Assembly: GCF_001570545.1 (NCBI RefSeq)
Contig: NZ_BBXD01000008.1
Location: 515,244 to 579,243 of the forward strand
Length of the DNA: 64,000 nucleotides
From: Herbidospora mongoliensis
GTDB lineage: Bacteria > Actinomycetota > Actinomycetes > Streptosporangiales > Streptosporangiaceae
Direction: 5' to 3'
The first letter of the stretch is position 1. Every line of letters begins with the position of its first letter. The notes under the pieces were generated by a model. It was not told the origin of the DNA and made no database searches. It saw only the letters and a list, made by a program, of their open reading frames with translations. Below, piece after piece: positions 50,835 to 59,350 of this stretch. The position numbers and the translations under genes were made by a program.

Positions 50835-52019
50835 ATGCGTACATATCGGGAGCTGTTCGCCACCAAGGAGTTCGCGCCGCTGTTCGCGACGTCCACATTG
50901 CAGGTCGTGGCGTGGTCGATCGGCAACCTCGCGTTGGGGACGCTCGTCTTCGAGGCGACCGGTTCGCCCCTGCTCTCGGCGCTCGCGATGTTCGGTCCGC
51001 TGCTCGCCCAGGTCGTCGGGGCCACTCTGCTGATGTCGGCCGCCGACCGGCTGCCGCCCCGGATGGCGCTCTCGGGGCTGGCTCTCGTCTTCGGCGTCGG
51101 CATGGCCTTGCAGGCCATCCCCGACCTGCCGATCACCGTCAGGTTCGCCATCCTCATCGTGATCGGCGTGGTCGCGTCGGTCGGTGGCGGGGTGCGGCTC
51201 GGGCTGCTGAACGAGATCCTGCCGCGGGACGGCTTCCTCATCGGCCGCTCGGTGCTCAACATGACCGTGGGGGCCTCCCAGATCACCGGGTTCGCGGCCG
51301 GGGGACTGCTGGTCGCGCTGCTCACGCCCACTCAGACGCTGCTCATCAGCGCCGCCCTGGAACTCCTCGCCGCGCTGGTCGTGCTGCTGGGGCTGTCCAA
51401 ACGGCCCCCGCGCGCGTCCGGTCGCCCGACGGTGGCGCAGACGTGGCGGGGGAACTCGCGGCTGTGGGCGTCCAGGCCGAGGCGGTATGTCTTCCTGGCC
51501 CTCTGGGTCCCGAACGGCCTGATCGTGGGGTGCGAATCGCTTTATGTCTCGTACGACCCCAGCAGCGCCGGCATCCTCTTCGCCTTCGCCGCCTTCGGCA
51601 TGCTGATCGGCGACACCCTCGTCGGCCGGTTCATCCCGGCGGGGTGGCGGCAACGGCTGGGCGCCCCGATGCGCCTCCTCCTGGCCGTCCCCTACCTGGT
51701 CTTCTTCTTCGATCCACCGTTCGGCGTCGCGGTCGCCGCGGTGACACTCGCTTCCATCGGGTACTCGGCCAGCCTGCTCCTCCAGGAACGTCTGATGGCC
51801 CTCACTCCAGACGATCTCAGCGGGCACGCCCTCGGCCTGAACGGTTCGGGGATGATGGTTCTGCAGGGGGTCGGGGCGGCGGTGGCGGGCTCGGTGGCCC
51901 AGTTCACCGGCCCGGCAGTCGCGATGACGGTGATGGCCGTGGCCTCGGTGGCGGTCACCCTGGCCCTGGCCCCGGGCCTGCGCCCGGGACCGGCGCTGGA
52001 ACCGGAGGTCGCCGCCTGA
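50835..52019 (+). CDS. MFS transporter
   Basis: A 394-residue protein with about twelve hydrophobic helices: FAPLFATSTLQVVAWSIGNLALGTLVFEATGSPLLSALAMFGPLLAQVVGATLL at the N-terminus, AADRLPPRMAL at the loop 2-3 position, and repeated hydrophobic blocks to the end. It belongs to the drug-efflux-like group (EntS/MFS_3-like); substrate unknown. It is paired with the divergent ArsR-like regulator. Confidence 0.88.
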   Translation: MRTYRELFATKEFAPLFATSTLQVVAWSIGNLALGTLVFEATGSPLLSALAMFGPLLAQVVGATLLMSAADRLPPRMALSGLALVFGVGMALQAIPDLPITVRFAILIVIGVVASVGGGVRLGLLNEILPRDGFLIGRSVLNMTVGASQITGFAAGGLLVALLTPTQTLLISAALELLAALVVLLGLSKRPPRASGRPTVAQTWRGNSRLWASRPRRYVFLALWVPNGLIVGCESLYVSYDPSSAGILFAFAAFGMLIGDTLVGRFIPAGWRQRLGAPMRLLLAVPYLVFFFDPPFGVAVAAVTLASIGYSASLLLQERLMALTPDDLSGHALGLNGSGMMVLQGVGAAVAGSVAQFTGPAVAMTVMAVASVAVTLALAPGLRPGPALEPEVAA

Positions 52020-52146
52020 GGCCGGTGCTTTACGTTCCTGGGCGCGTTGGGCGGGGGCGCCAGTTCGTACAGGATGACCTGCGGATCCGGTCTGCCGAAC
52101 GCACTCGGGATGGGGTGTATCCCCCCTCGGCCTTTCAGCACCCGGA

Positions 52147-52590
52147 TCAGGTTCCGATGGATGTGGCTCCCAGGGCTGCCAGTAGATCGTTGATCGATCG
52201 CGCCTGGGCAGCCGCGGCCGCGTCGATCCCATAGGGCCGGTTCGTGATCGTCTTCAGGCGCCCGGTGCCCCGTTCCAGCAGGGTTTCCGCGCCCCGCTCG
52301 TTGCCCCGTTGCAGGTGGGTGAGCCCGACGCAGAGCTGGGCCAGGCCCTGCCACAGTTCTCTTTCTTCCGGTGGGCAGTTCTTCCAGCGGCCCTCGAAGA
52401 TCTCGTGGGCGTGGAACGGGCGGTCGAGGCGGAGCATCTCCACTCCGTCGGTGATCGCCTGTTCGGCCGTCGGCGCGTAGTCGTCGGGGACGCGTTCCAC
52501 GCCTTCGGCGTCGTGGGGCAGCGGGCGGCCGTAGGCGTCGCGGGGGCGGGCGTTGCGGGCGCGGCCCGCGGGGTCGCGGTCGCGGGTCAT
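52147..52590 (-). CDS. DUF309 domain protein
   Basis: A 147-residue protein whose core is DUF309: VEMLRLDRPFHAHEIFEGRWKNCPPEERELWQGLAQLCVGLTHLQRGNERGAETLLERG, a helical domain with the conserved H-E-x-x-E-x-x-W pattern. Its N-terminus is Arg/Asp-rich. The ATG overlaps the stop of the alpha/beta-hydrolase gene (ATGA). Function unknown; DUF309 proteins are widespread. Confidence 0.88.
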   Translation of the reverse strand: MTRDRDPAGRARNARPRDAYGRPLPHDAEGVERVPDDYAPTAEQAITDGVEMLRLDRPFHAHEIFEGRWKNCPPEERELWQGLAQLCVGLTHLQRGNERGAETLLERGTGRLKTITNRPYGIDAAAAAQARSINDLLAALGATSIGT

Positions 52591-53513
52591 CGGTCGGGTT
52601 CGGGGTCGGCCAGCCAGGAGGTCAGCTCGGCGTTGAACACCTCGGGGCGTTCCTCGTGGGGGAAGTGGCCCGCGCCCTCGATCAGGCGCCAGCGGTAGGG
52701 GGCGGCGACGAACTTGCCGGATCCCTGGGCGGTGCGGGGCAGCATGCACGTGTCGAGGGCGCCGTGCAGTTGCAGGGTCGGGACCTCGACCTCGGTGCGC
52801 ATCTGGCGGGCGTAGCGGCGGCCGTCGGGCCGGATCTGGGACCTGGCGAACCAGCGGTGGTATTCCAGCGCGCAGTGCGCCGACGCCGGGACCTGGAACA
52901 CGTTCTGATAGACGGGGTTGAGCTCCTCGGACGGCCAGGACGGCCCCGACCACTGGTCGAGCAGCCGGCCCACTTTGGCCCCGTTCTTGCGGGTCAGCCG
53001 GTGTTCGGGCCACAGCGGCAGCTGGAAGCCGAACGCGTGGCTGCTGGCCCGCAGCTGCCGTGGGTCGGTCAGCAGCGCCGTGCGCAGCCGAAGCGGGTGA
53101 GGGGCCGACACGGCCACCAGGCGGCGTACGAACTTGGCGTCCTGGGTCGCCATCGTCCAGCCCATCCAGCCGCCCCAGCCGTGGCCGACCACGGTGGCGC
53201 CGGTCTCGCCCATGGCCCTGATCAGGCCGGCCGCGTCTCCGGCCAGGGTCGGCAGGTCGTATCCCCGGGGCGGCTTGTCGCTGGCGCCGTAACCCCGGAG
53301 ATCGACCGCGACCGCACGGTAACCGGCCGCGGGCAGCGCTTCGAGCTGGTGCCGCCAGGTCCACCAGAACTGCGGGAAACCGTGCAGCAGCAGGACGAGC
53401 GGGCCCTCACCGGCCTCCACCACGTGGAAGCGGGTGCCCCCGGCGTGGATCCAGCGGTGTTCCCACGGGCCGTCGGCCCGGACCAGCTGGTTCTCCTCCG
53501 GGGCCTGTTTCAT
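52587..53513 (-). CDS. Alpha/beta hydrolase, epoxide-hydrolase-like (EphE-like)
   Basis: A 308-residue protein: LLLHGFPQFWWTWRHQL (oxyanion HGxP), AVDLRGYGASDKPPRGYDL, nucleophile region GATVVGHGWGGWMGW (Gly-His-Gly-Trp-Gly, where epoxide hydrolases have Asp after His), LHGALDTCMLP and a C-terminal His in GAGHFPHEE. The expected nucleophile Asp/Ser of GHDWG or GxSxG is replaced by Gly here, so catalysis may be altered. The position beside DUF1469 and nhaA resembles ephE (Rv3670). Confidence 0.82.
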   Translation of the reverse strand: MKQAPEENQLVRADGPWEHRWIHAGGTRFHVVEAGEGPLVLLLHGFPQFWWTWRHQLEALPAAGYRAVAVDLRGYGASDKPPRGYDLPTLAGDAAGLIRAMGETGATVVGHGWGGWMGWTMATQDAKFVRRLVAVSAPHPLRLRTALLTDPRQLRASSHAFGFQLPLWPEHRLTRKNGAKVGRLLDQWSGPSWPSEELNPVYQNVFQVPASAHCALEYHRWFARSQIRPDGRRYARQMRTEVEVPTLQLHGALDTCMLPRTAQGSGKFVAAPYRWRLIEGAGHFPHEERPEVFNAELTSWLADPEPDR

Positions 53514-53962
53514 GGCGCGATCGTGACGCGGTCGGCGCCGACCTCACCGGCGGTGGTCTTCTTCTCGATGACCGGTGTGGGGCGGACCGTCTCGTCGGTG
53601 GACTTGAGGCTCTGGAGCGAGCGCTTGGTGCGTTTGAAACCGTTGAGGCCCTGCAGGCGGCGGTAGCCGACGAAGCCGAGGATTCCGGCCGTCACCAGGT
53701 AGAACACGGTGACGATCAGGAACGAGAGCCAGGTCGACAGGCCGACCGCGTCGTGCAGGACGTAGGCGATCGTGAACGAGGCCAGGATCAGGACGAGGTG
53801 GAGGGTGAACGCGGCGGCGGCGAACAGGCCGGTGGCCATACCCACGCGCTTCGCGTCGAATTTGAGCTCGCTCTTGGCGAGTTCGATCTCCGCCCGTACG
53901 AGGTTGGAAATATGGGTGCTCGCCTCGGCGACCAGAGCGCCGAGCGATTCGTCCTCGCGCAT
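53510..53962 (-). CDS. Phage-holin-family (DUF1469) membrane protein
   Basis: A 150-residue protein. The ATG at 53962 is chosen for its AGGAG site 8 nt upstream; the frame open to 53998 would nearly touch nhaA. N-terminal amphipathic helix (LGALVAEASTHISNLVRAEIELAKSELKFDAKRVG), two membrane helices (GLFAAAAFTLHLVLILASFTIAYVLHD; WLSFLIVTVFYLVTAGILGFVGYRRL), basic tail. Widely annotated as putative actinobacterial holin-X/DUF1469; not a phage lysis gene here. Coupled to the hydrolase gene (ATGA). Confidence 0.88.
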   Translation of the reverse strand: MREDESLGALVAEASTHISNLVRAEIELAKSELKFDAKRVGMATGLFAAAAFTLHLVLILASFTIAYVLHDAVGLSTWLSFLIVTVFYLVTAGILGFVGYRRLQGLNGFKRTKRSLQSLKSTDETVRPTPVIEKKTTAGEVGADRVTIAP

Positions 53963-53987
53963 CAGGGATCTCCTATTCTGCGGACTG

Positions 53988-55169
53988 TCAGATATCATCT
54001 CGTGCCCTCACCCGTACGCGGATTCTGAGCAGCACCGCGGCCAGCAACGATGCGATGACACTTGCCATCAGCACCGCCGTGGTGACCCCGGTGTCGCCCC
54101 GGAAGGCGCGGTCGCCGATGAGCAGCGAGACGGTGAAGCCGATCCCCGCGAGGACCGACACGGCCGCGATGTCGCGCCAGACCAGGTCGGAACTGATCCG
54201 GGCGAAACCCAGCCGCACCGAGAGCCACGCGCCTCCGAACACACCGACGAACTTCCCGACGACGAGCCCGAGAAGCACGCCGAGGGCGATTCTGTCGGTG
54301 AAAACGCCTTCGAGGGCGCTCATGCTGAGCGGAACCCCGGCGGCCAGGAAGGCGAAGACCGGCACCGCGAACCCCGCCGAGACGGGCCTGAACACATGGT
54401 CGGCCCTGGCGGCGGGAGAAGGATCACCGTCGACGTTCATGAGCAGCCCGCAGGCCACCCCCGCGACCGTCGGATGGATGCCCGACTCGTGCAGCAGCAC
54501 CCAGGCGGCCACTCCGAGCAGGACGTACAGGAAAGCGGGTCTGACCCGGCGCCGCTGCAGCACGCCGAAGACGGCGAGCACCACGACGGCGGCCAGGAGC
54601 GGCAGGAAGGACAGGGCCTCGCTGTAGAACAGGGCGATCACGAGGATCGCGCCGAGGTCGTCGACCACGGCCAGGGTCAGCAGGAACGCGCGCAGCGCCA
54701 CCGGCAGGGCCGACGCGGTCACGGCCAGCACGGCCAGTGCGAACGCGATGTCGGTCGCCGTCGGAATCGCCCACCCCCGTGTGGCGTTCGGCACCCCCCA
54801 GCTCACCCCCACGTAGATCAGCGCCGGCACTGCCATCCCGGCCAGCGCGGCCACGACCGGCAGGATCGCGTCGCGGAACCGGGACAGTTCCCCGTGGACG
54901 AACTCCTCCTTCAACTCCACACCTGCGACGAAGAAGAAGATCGCCAGCAGCCCGCCGGCCGCCCATTCGTACAACGTGAGGTGGAGCGGGCCCGGCACGG
55001 TGATCGACCGGAGCGCCTCGTAAGACCCTGACCAGGGCGAGTTCGCCCAGATCAGCGCCAGGACCGTGGCGATCAACATGATCACGCCACCGATCGTCTC
55101 GGTCCGCAGCGCTTCGGCGATCTGCGCCGCGTAGCGAACGGTCGGCCGGCCCTCGTTTGGACGGCGCAT
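53988..55169 (-). CDS. nhaA: Na+/H+ antiporter
   Basis: A 393-residue NhaA: GGVIMLIATVLALIWANSPW, FFFVAGVELKEEFVHGEL, and TATDIAFALAVLAVTASALPVALRAFLLTLAVVDDLGAILVIALFY containing the transport aspartates (ATDIAF and VDDLGA). Eleven to twelve helices follow. The ATG at 55169 is used, with GAGGGGGAG close by; the longer frame reads through an implausible leader. It exchanges sodium for protons across the membrane. It lies downstream of acs, separated by 159 bp that hold two DnaA boxes. Confidence 0.93.
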   Translation of the reverse strand: MRRPNEGRPTVRYAAQIAEALRTETIGGVIMLIATVLALIWANSPWSGSYEALRSITVPGPLHLTLYEWAAGGLLAIFFFVAGVELKEEFVHGELSRFRDAILPVVAALAGMAVPALIYVGVSWGVPNATRGWAIPTATDIAFALAVLAVTASALPVALRAFLLTLAVVDDLGAILVIALFYSEALSFLPLLAAVVVLAVFGVLQRRRVRPAFLYVLLGVAAWVLLHESGIHPTVAGVACGLLMNVDGDPSPAARADHVFRPVSAGFAVPVFAFLAAGVPLSMSALEGVFTDRIALGVLLGLVVGKFVGVFGGAWLSVRLGFARISSDLVWRDIAAVSVLAGIGFTVSLLIGDRAFRGDTGVTTAVLMASVIASLLAAVLLRIRVRVRARDDI

Positions 55170-55296
55170 GCTCCCCCTCAGGTGATTGGGGAAATGCCCA
55201 GACGATTCCCCCAGAAATCGCCGACCAGTCTTCCCGGCACACCTGTTGGCCACTGTACCCAGCGCCGAACGATCACAGCCGGGGCGGGCTCACGCC

Positions 55297-55305
55297 TGTG
55301 GATAA
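55297..55305 (-). promoter_or_regulatory. DnaA box (consensus TTATCCACA)
   Basis: TGTGGATAA on the plus strand, that is a perfect TTATCCACA on the minus strand. It is the first of two in the acs-nhaA gap. Confidence 0.7.
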
Positions 55306-55315
55306 CCGCCCCGGC

Positions 55316-55324
55316 TGTGGATAA
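55316..55324 (-). promoter_or_regulatory. DnaA box (consensus TTATCCACA)
   Basis: A second perfect copy, same orientation, 19 bp after the first and 5 bp beyond the acs stop codon. Confidence 0.7.
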
Positions 55325-55328
55325 CCGC

Positions 55329-57287
55329 TTAGTCCTCGCTCTTCGCGCTGGGAAGCTTCTCCGAGATCAGGTTCATCACCGAGCTGTCCGTGAGGGTGGT
55401 CACGTCGCCCAGCGAGCGGTTCTCGGCCACGTCACGCAGGAGGCGGCGCATGATCTTGCCAGACCGGGTCTTCGGCAGCTCGGGCACGATGAGGATCTGC
55501 CGGGGCTTGGCGATCGGGCCGAGGGCCTTGGCGACGTGCTGACGCAGCTCGGCGCCGATGTCGGCGCCCTCCTCGGCGTTGCCGCGCAGGATCACGAACG
55601 ACACGATGGCCTGCCCGGTCACCGGGTCGGTGGCCCCCACGACGGCCGCCTCGGCCACCTTCGGGTGGCTGACCAGGGCGCTCTCCACCTCAGTGGTCGA
55701 GATGTTGTGGCCGGAGACGAGCATGACGTCGTCGACGCGGCCCAGCAGCCACAGGTCGCCGTCGTCGTCGCGCTTGGCGCCGTCGCCGGGGAAGTAGAAC
55801 CCGTCGAACCGCGACCAGTAGGTCTCCTTGTAGCGCTCGGGGTCGCCCCAGATGCCGCGCAGCATCGCCGGCCACGGCTCGCGGATCACCAGGAACCCGC
55901 CGCCGCCGTTCGGCACCGACTTGCCCTGGTCGTCGACCACGTCGGCGACGATGCCCGGCAGCGGCTGCATGGCCGCACCCGGCTTGCCCGCGGTGACCCC
56001 GGGCAGCGGGCTGATCATGATCGCGCCGGTCTCGGTCTGCCACCAGGTGTCCACGACCGGGGCCTTGCTCGCCCCGATGTGCTCCCGATACCAGACGTAG
56101 GCCTCCGGGTTGATCGGCTCACCGACGGAGCCGAGCACCCGCAGCGACGACATGTCGAACTTGGCGGGGATGTCGTCGCCCCACTTCATGAACGTACGAA
56201 TGGCGGTCGGCGCCGTGTAGAGAATCGTGACCTGGTATTTCTGCACGATCTCCCAGAACCGGCCGCGGTGCGGGGTGTCCGGGGTGCCCTCGTAGATCAC
56301 GCTGCTCGCGCCGTTGGCGAGGGGCCCGTAGACGATGTAGCTGTGGCCGGTCACCCAGCCGATGTCGGCGGTGCACCAGTAGATGTCGGTGTCGGGCTTG
56401 AGGTCGAAGACCGCGTTGTGGGTCCAGGCAGTCTGGGTGAGGTAGCCGCCCGTGGTGTGCAGAATGCCCTTCGGCTTACCGGTCGTGCCGCTCGTGTAAA
56501 GGATGAACAGCGGGTCCTCGGCGTCGTGCGCCTCGGGGGTGTGCTGCTCGCTCTGCGAGTCGACCAGGTCGTGCCACCAGACGTCCTTGTCGGTCCAGGT
56601 CACGTCCTGGCCCGTGCGGCGGACGACCAGCACCTTCTCGATCTGCGGGCACTGCGCGACGGCCTCGTCCACCGTGGGCTTGAGCGCGCTCGGCGCCCCC
56701 CGCCGGAATCCGCCGTCGGCCGTGATGACCAGCTTGGCGTCGGCGTCGTCGATGCGGCTCTTCAGCGCGGTCGCGGAGAACCCACCGAACACGACCGAGT
56801 GGATCGCCCCGATCCGCGCGCAGGCCAGCAGCGAGACGGGCAGCTCCGGGATCATCGGCATGTAGATCGCCACCCGGTCGCCCTTGCCGACCCCGAGCGC
56901 GGTCAGCGCGTTGGCCGCCTTGGAGACCTCTTTCTGCAGGTCGGCATAGGTGATGACCCGGCTGTCACCCTCGGGCTCGCCCTCCCAATAGAAGGCCACC
57001 TTGTCGCCGTTCCCGGCCTCGACGTGGCGGTCGACACAGTTGTAGGCGATGTTCAGCTTGCCGCCCACGAACCACTTCGCGAACGGCGCCTCCCACTCCA
57101 ACGTGGTGTGCCAGCGCTCCGCCCAGGTCAACCGGTCGGCGGCCGTCTCCCAGAAGGCCAGCCGGTCGGCTGAGGCCTCCGTATAGGCGCTCGCCGTGAC
57201 GTTCGCCGCCGCGGCGAGCGCCGCCGGGGGCTCGAACCGGCGGTTCTCCTGCAGCAGGTTCGACAGCGTTTCCTGGGACTCCGTCAC
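55329..57287 (-). CDS. acs: Acetate-CoA ligase (acetyl-CoA synthetase)
   Basis: A 652-residue AMP-forming synthetase of full length. Motifs: [17 protein letters not shown] (P-loop), [16 protein letters not shown] (substrate/adenylate), [33 protein letters not shown] hinge region, and [13 protein letters not shown] with the catalytic, acetylation-sensitive Lys. It activates acetate for the TCA cycle. It is the M. tuberculosis Rv3667 counterpart in this syntenic stretch. No protein acetyltransferase gene is adjacent. Confidence 0.96.
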   Translation of the reverse strand: MTESQETLSNLLQENRRFEPPAALAAAANVTASAYTEASADRLAFWETAADRLTWAERWHTTLEWEAPFAKWFVGGKLNIAYNCVDRHVEAGNGDKVAFYWEGEPEGDSRVITYADLQKEVSKAANALTALGVGKGDRVAIYMPMIPELPVSLLACARIGAIHSVVFGGFSATALKSRIDDADAKLVITADGGFRRGAPSALKPTVDEAVAQCPQIEKVLVVRRTGQDVTWTDKDVWWHDLVDSQSEQHTPEAHDAEDPLFILYTSGTTGKPKGILHTTGGYLTQTAWTHNAVFDLKPDTDIYWCTADIGWVTGHSYIVYGPLANGASSVIYEGTPDTPHRGRFWEIVQKYQVTILYTAPTAIRTFMKWGDDIPAKFDMSSLRVLGSVGEPINPEAYVWYREHIGASKAPVVDTWWQTETGAIMISPLPGVTAGKPGAAMQPLPGIVADVVDDQGKSVPNGGGGFLVIREPWPAMLRGIWGDPERYKETYWSRFDGFYFPGDGAKRDDDGDLWLLGRVDDVMLVSGHNISTTEVESALVSHPKVAEAAVVGATDPVTGQAIVSFVILRGNAEEGADIGAELRQHVAKALGPIAKPRQILIVPELPKTRSGKIMRRLLRDVAENRSLGDVTTLTDSSVMNLISEKLPSAKSED

Positions 57288-57863
57288 CGCGAACTCCTAA
57301 CCCGAAATTCCTGATGCGTTACTTCTTCGTATCGTGCCGTATCGGGTGTTAATGACACGTGACCGGCCCCTGGCTCGTCAAATGCGACTTCGTTCAGCGG
57401 TGCCAGCGCGTCGTTGAACGGTCCTTGGCGTACGGGAGAGATTCGACCCGGGCGTCGGGGGTGTCGGCGGGGGCGGCTTGAAGGTCGGTGCTCCGGCGGG
57501 CGGGGCGTTCTTCTGGCCGGGTCCGTGGGCGCCGACGCGACCGTTCACGTCTTCGACTGAGGACGGCGTGGAACTCCAGCATTAGGGCTGGTTCCGGGAA
57601 TGGTCTGCGCCTGGACGGCCGGCCGTCGCCGTCCGCGTCTCTGGGTCGCGTGTGTTGGTGGTGGGGTCTGGGTGGTGCGTCGTTGGCGCCGATGAAGATG
57701 ACCGTCCACGGCTCCGTGGTTGCGTGTGCTGGTTGGGGGGCGGGTACCGAGGGGTTTGTTTCTGGAGGGCTGTTCTGTTGGTCGGCGTCCGCGGTCCCGT
57801 GGTCGCGTGTGCTGGTGGTGGGGCGGATACCGGGGGCCTTCCCAGATCGGTAGGGTCGGGCGG
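57288..57863. other. Gene-free stretch with degenerate G-rich repeats
   Basis: These 576 bp separate acs from the Fic-like gene. I see no convincing coding frame. On the plus strand the phrase CGTGTG(T/C)TGGT(G/T)G(T/G)GG recurs about every 70-80 bp (near 57648, 57722 and 57805), each copy followed by G-rich and GGGTACC/GGATACC-like sequence. This looks like a decayed tandem repeat. The acs promoter must lie at the left end; GTGTTAATGACAC (near 57345) is a small inverted repeat that could be part of it. Confidence 0.5.
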
Positions 57864-58628
57864 ATGAGTGATCCGCTGGTCGTGGTGGCTGGACTGCCTG
57901 GGGTGCCGGAGGCCGTTTCGGAGGCGCGAGAGGCCGTTGACGTCCTCTATCGGCACCGGATACTGCGCAGGCGGCAGCCTGAGGTGTCTGCCGAGTCCGC
58001 GTTGCGTGGCGCCCGCGCCTCCGCCGAGCTGGAGGGCGTCGAGGTGCCCCTGGGCTCGCTGAGGGCGGGTGAGGCCGACGATCCGGTGGCGCAGGGCGCC
58101 CTGCGGGTCTCGGCCGAGCTGGGGCGGCTCGGGCCGCTGTGGCGGTCGGCCGCGCCCCAGGTTCTGGCGCGTCTGCACACGCTCGCGGCCGCGGGGCTTC
58201 TCGCCGAGCCGGGGCGTCCGCGTACGGGAGCCACGACGGCCGACCCTCTGGGAATCGGGCCGGCTCCGGTGGACGTCTCCGCCCGGATGGCCGCTTTGGC
58301 GGGGCTGACCTCGACCAAGGCCCCCGCGCTGGTGCTGGGGGCGATCATGCACGCCGAGATCGCGGTGCTGCGCCCGTTCGGCGTCGCCGACGGCCTGGTG
58401 GCCCGCGCGGCCGAGCGGCTCAGCCTGGTCGAACAGGGCCTCGACCCGAAATCGCTCGTGGTGGTCGAAGTGGGGCACCGGGAGCTGATGGGGGCGTACC
58501 CGCAGGCTCTGAAGTCCTATCTGACCGGTACGCCCGACGGGGTGGCCGCCTGGGTCATCCACTGCGCCAGGGCGGTCGTTCTGGGCGTCAGGGAGACGAC
58601 GGCGATTTGCGAGGCGCTGTCCCGCTAA
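57864..58628 (+). CDS. Degenerate Fic-domain-like protein
   Basis: A 254-residue helical protein common upstream of the ssd/tad cluster in actinomycetes and usually annotated oxidoreductase without basis. The segment IAVLRPFGVADGLVARAAERLSLVEQGL lies where Fic proteins carry HPFxDGNGR: Pro-Phe and Gly survive, but the catalytic His is Arg and the GNGR loop is lost. The N-terminus LRGARASAELEGVEVPLGSLR resembles the inhibitory-helix region (S/TxxxE) of Fic proteins. AMP transfer is therefore unlikely. This is a family guess from pattern only. Confidence 0.65.
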   Translation: MSDPLVVVAGLPGVPEAVSEAREAVDVLYRHRILRRRQPEVSAESALRGARASAELEGVEVPLGSLRAGEADDPVAQGALRVSAELGRLGPLWRSAAPQVLARLHTLAAAGLLAEPGRPRTGATTADPLGIGPAPVDVSARMAALAGLTSTKAPALVLGAIMHAEIAVLRPFGVADGLVARAAERLSLVEQGLDPKSLVVVEVGHRELMGAYPQALKSYLTGTPDGVAAWVIHCARAVVLGVRETTAICEALSR

Positions 58629-58947
58629 ACAATTGCGGACACATGCGGACGGCGCCCCTGGAATGGGACGCCGTCGCCAGTACGTCGAACCGGGTTACCA
58701 AGCGTGCACCTATTTTTGTCGAAACGGGACAAGCCCGCAACGACACGCCTCCCGCGGCTGGTCGCGCGTGGGTACCCGGCGGCCGTACCCGGACACTTGG
58801 TCCGTAAGCCCTTTCTACGTCGGAACTCCGCACATGGGAAGCCCTCGGAGCAAGACCTTTACTGAGCCCGGAATCCGCTGATTACGGCTTCTGACGTGGT
58901 TTGTGGCCGTCTGGGGCAATGGATCGATACATGACGTCCACTTCTGA

Positions 58948-58959
58948 CAGTGATCACTG
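58948..58959. promoter_or_regulatory. Palindrome CAGTGATCACTG
   Basis: A perfect 12-bp palindrome in the long region before ssd. It contains GTGA/TCAC half-sites without the 6-bp spacer of a CRP box. It is a possible operator; the protein is unknown. Confidence 0.4.
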
Positions 58960-59232
58960 ACCGTCACCAGGTGGACGCATTCCCGCAGAACGAGCGCGGC
59001 TCAAAAAAACTGCCGCAAATTGCAGATTGCTCCTCGACGAAACTCGGGCGGATCGGGCAGCATACGGTGTTATCTCCCGATGTGGGAGTGACTGCGTACA
59101 GGGCACCTTTGCAAGTCCCTTGCCATGCCCTGGCCCACTGATGAAAGCTTTCATCACACGGGACCGGCTCTACCCCCCCGGAGCCGGACCGCTCGGCGAC
59201 CCCCGCTCTCCCCCCCGGCGGGGGTCGCCCCT

Positions 59233-59260
59233 TTTTCCACAGGGGCGGCCCTTTTCCACA
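59233..59260 (+). promoter_or_regulatory. Two DnaA-box variants (TTTTCCACA)
   Basis: TTTTCCACA occurs at 59233-59241 and again at 59252-59260, same orientation, 19 bp apart, about 90 bp before ssd. One base differs from the consensus TTATCCACA. The spacing equals that of the pair at 55297/55316. Confidence 0.5.
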
Positions 59261-59350
59261 AGGCTCGGTCAGGGCGTTTTCGATCTTCGGCTGGTTGGCA
59301 CCGTGAGGCTCCTCACGGACTTCTGACCTTCGACCGAGGAGCTCCCGCCC

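Larger units (their letters stand above)
58629..59350. other. Gene-free region upstream of the ssd/tad cluster
   Basis: About 720 bp without a convincing gene. It holds a hairpin just after the Fic-like gene (GACGGCG/CGCCGTC, about 58648-58675), a perfect 12-bp palindrome CAGTGATCACTG (58948-58959), a less GC-rich promoter-like part (about 58990-59070) and two TTTTCCACA sequences (59233, 59252). Such a long control region suits a developmentally regulated pilus-type operon. Confidence 0.5.

Noticed and set aside
53510..53962. Prophage remnant suggested by a holin-family protein
   Set aside because: DUF1469 proteins of this type are chromosomal in actinobacteria, the neighbours are core genes and no phage genes are nearby.
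55182..57173. Plus-strand frame of 663 residues opposite acs
   Set aside because: Antisense shadow of acs with no recognisable domain.
57340..57365. CRP site upstream of acs (GTGTTAATGACAC)
   Set aside because: Arms are only 4 bp and spacing does not match TGTGA-N6-TCACA; noted as a small inverted repeat only.
57582..58562. Minus-strand 326-residue frame opposite the Fic-like gene
   Set aside because: Pro/Thr/Arg-rich low-complexity end and no start signal; the plus-strand protein looks real.
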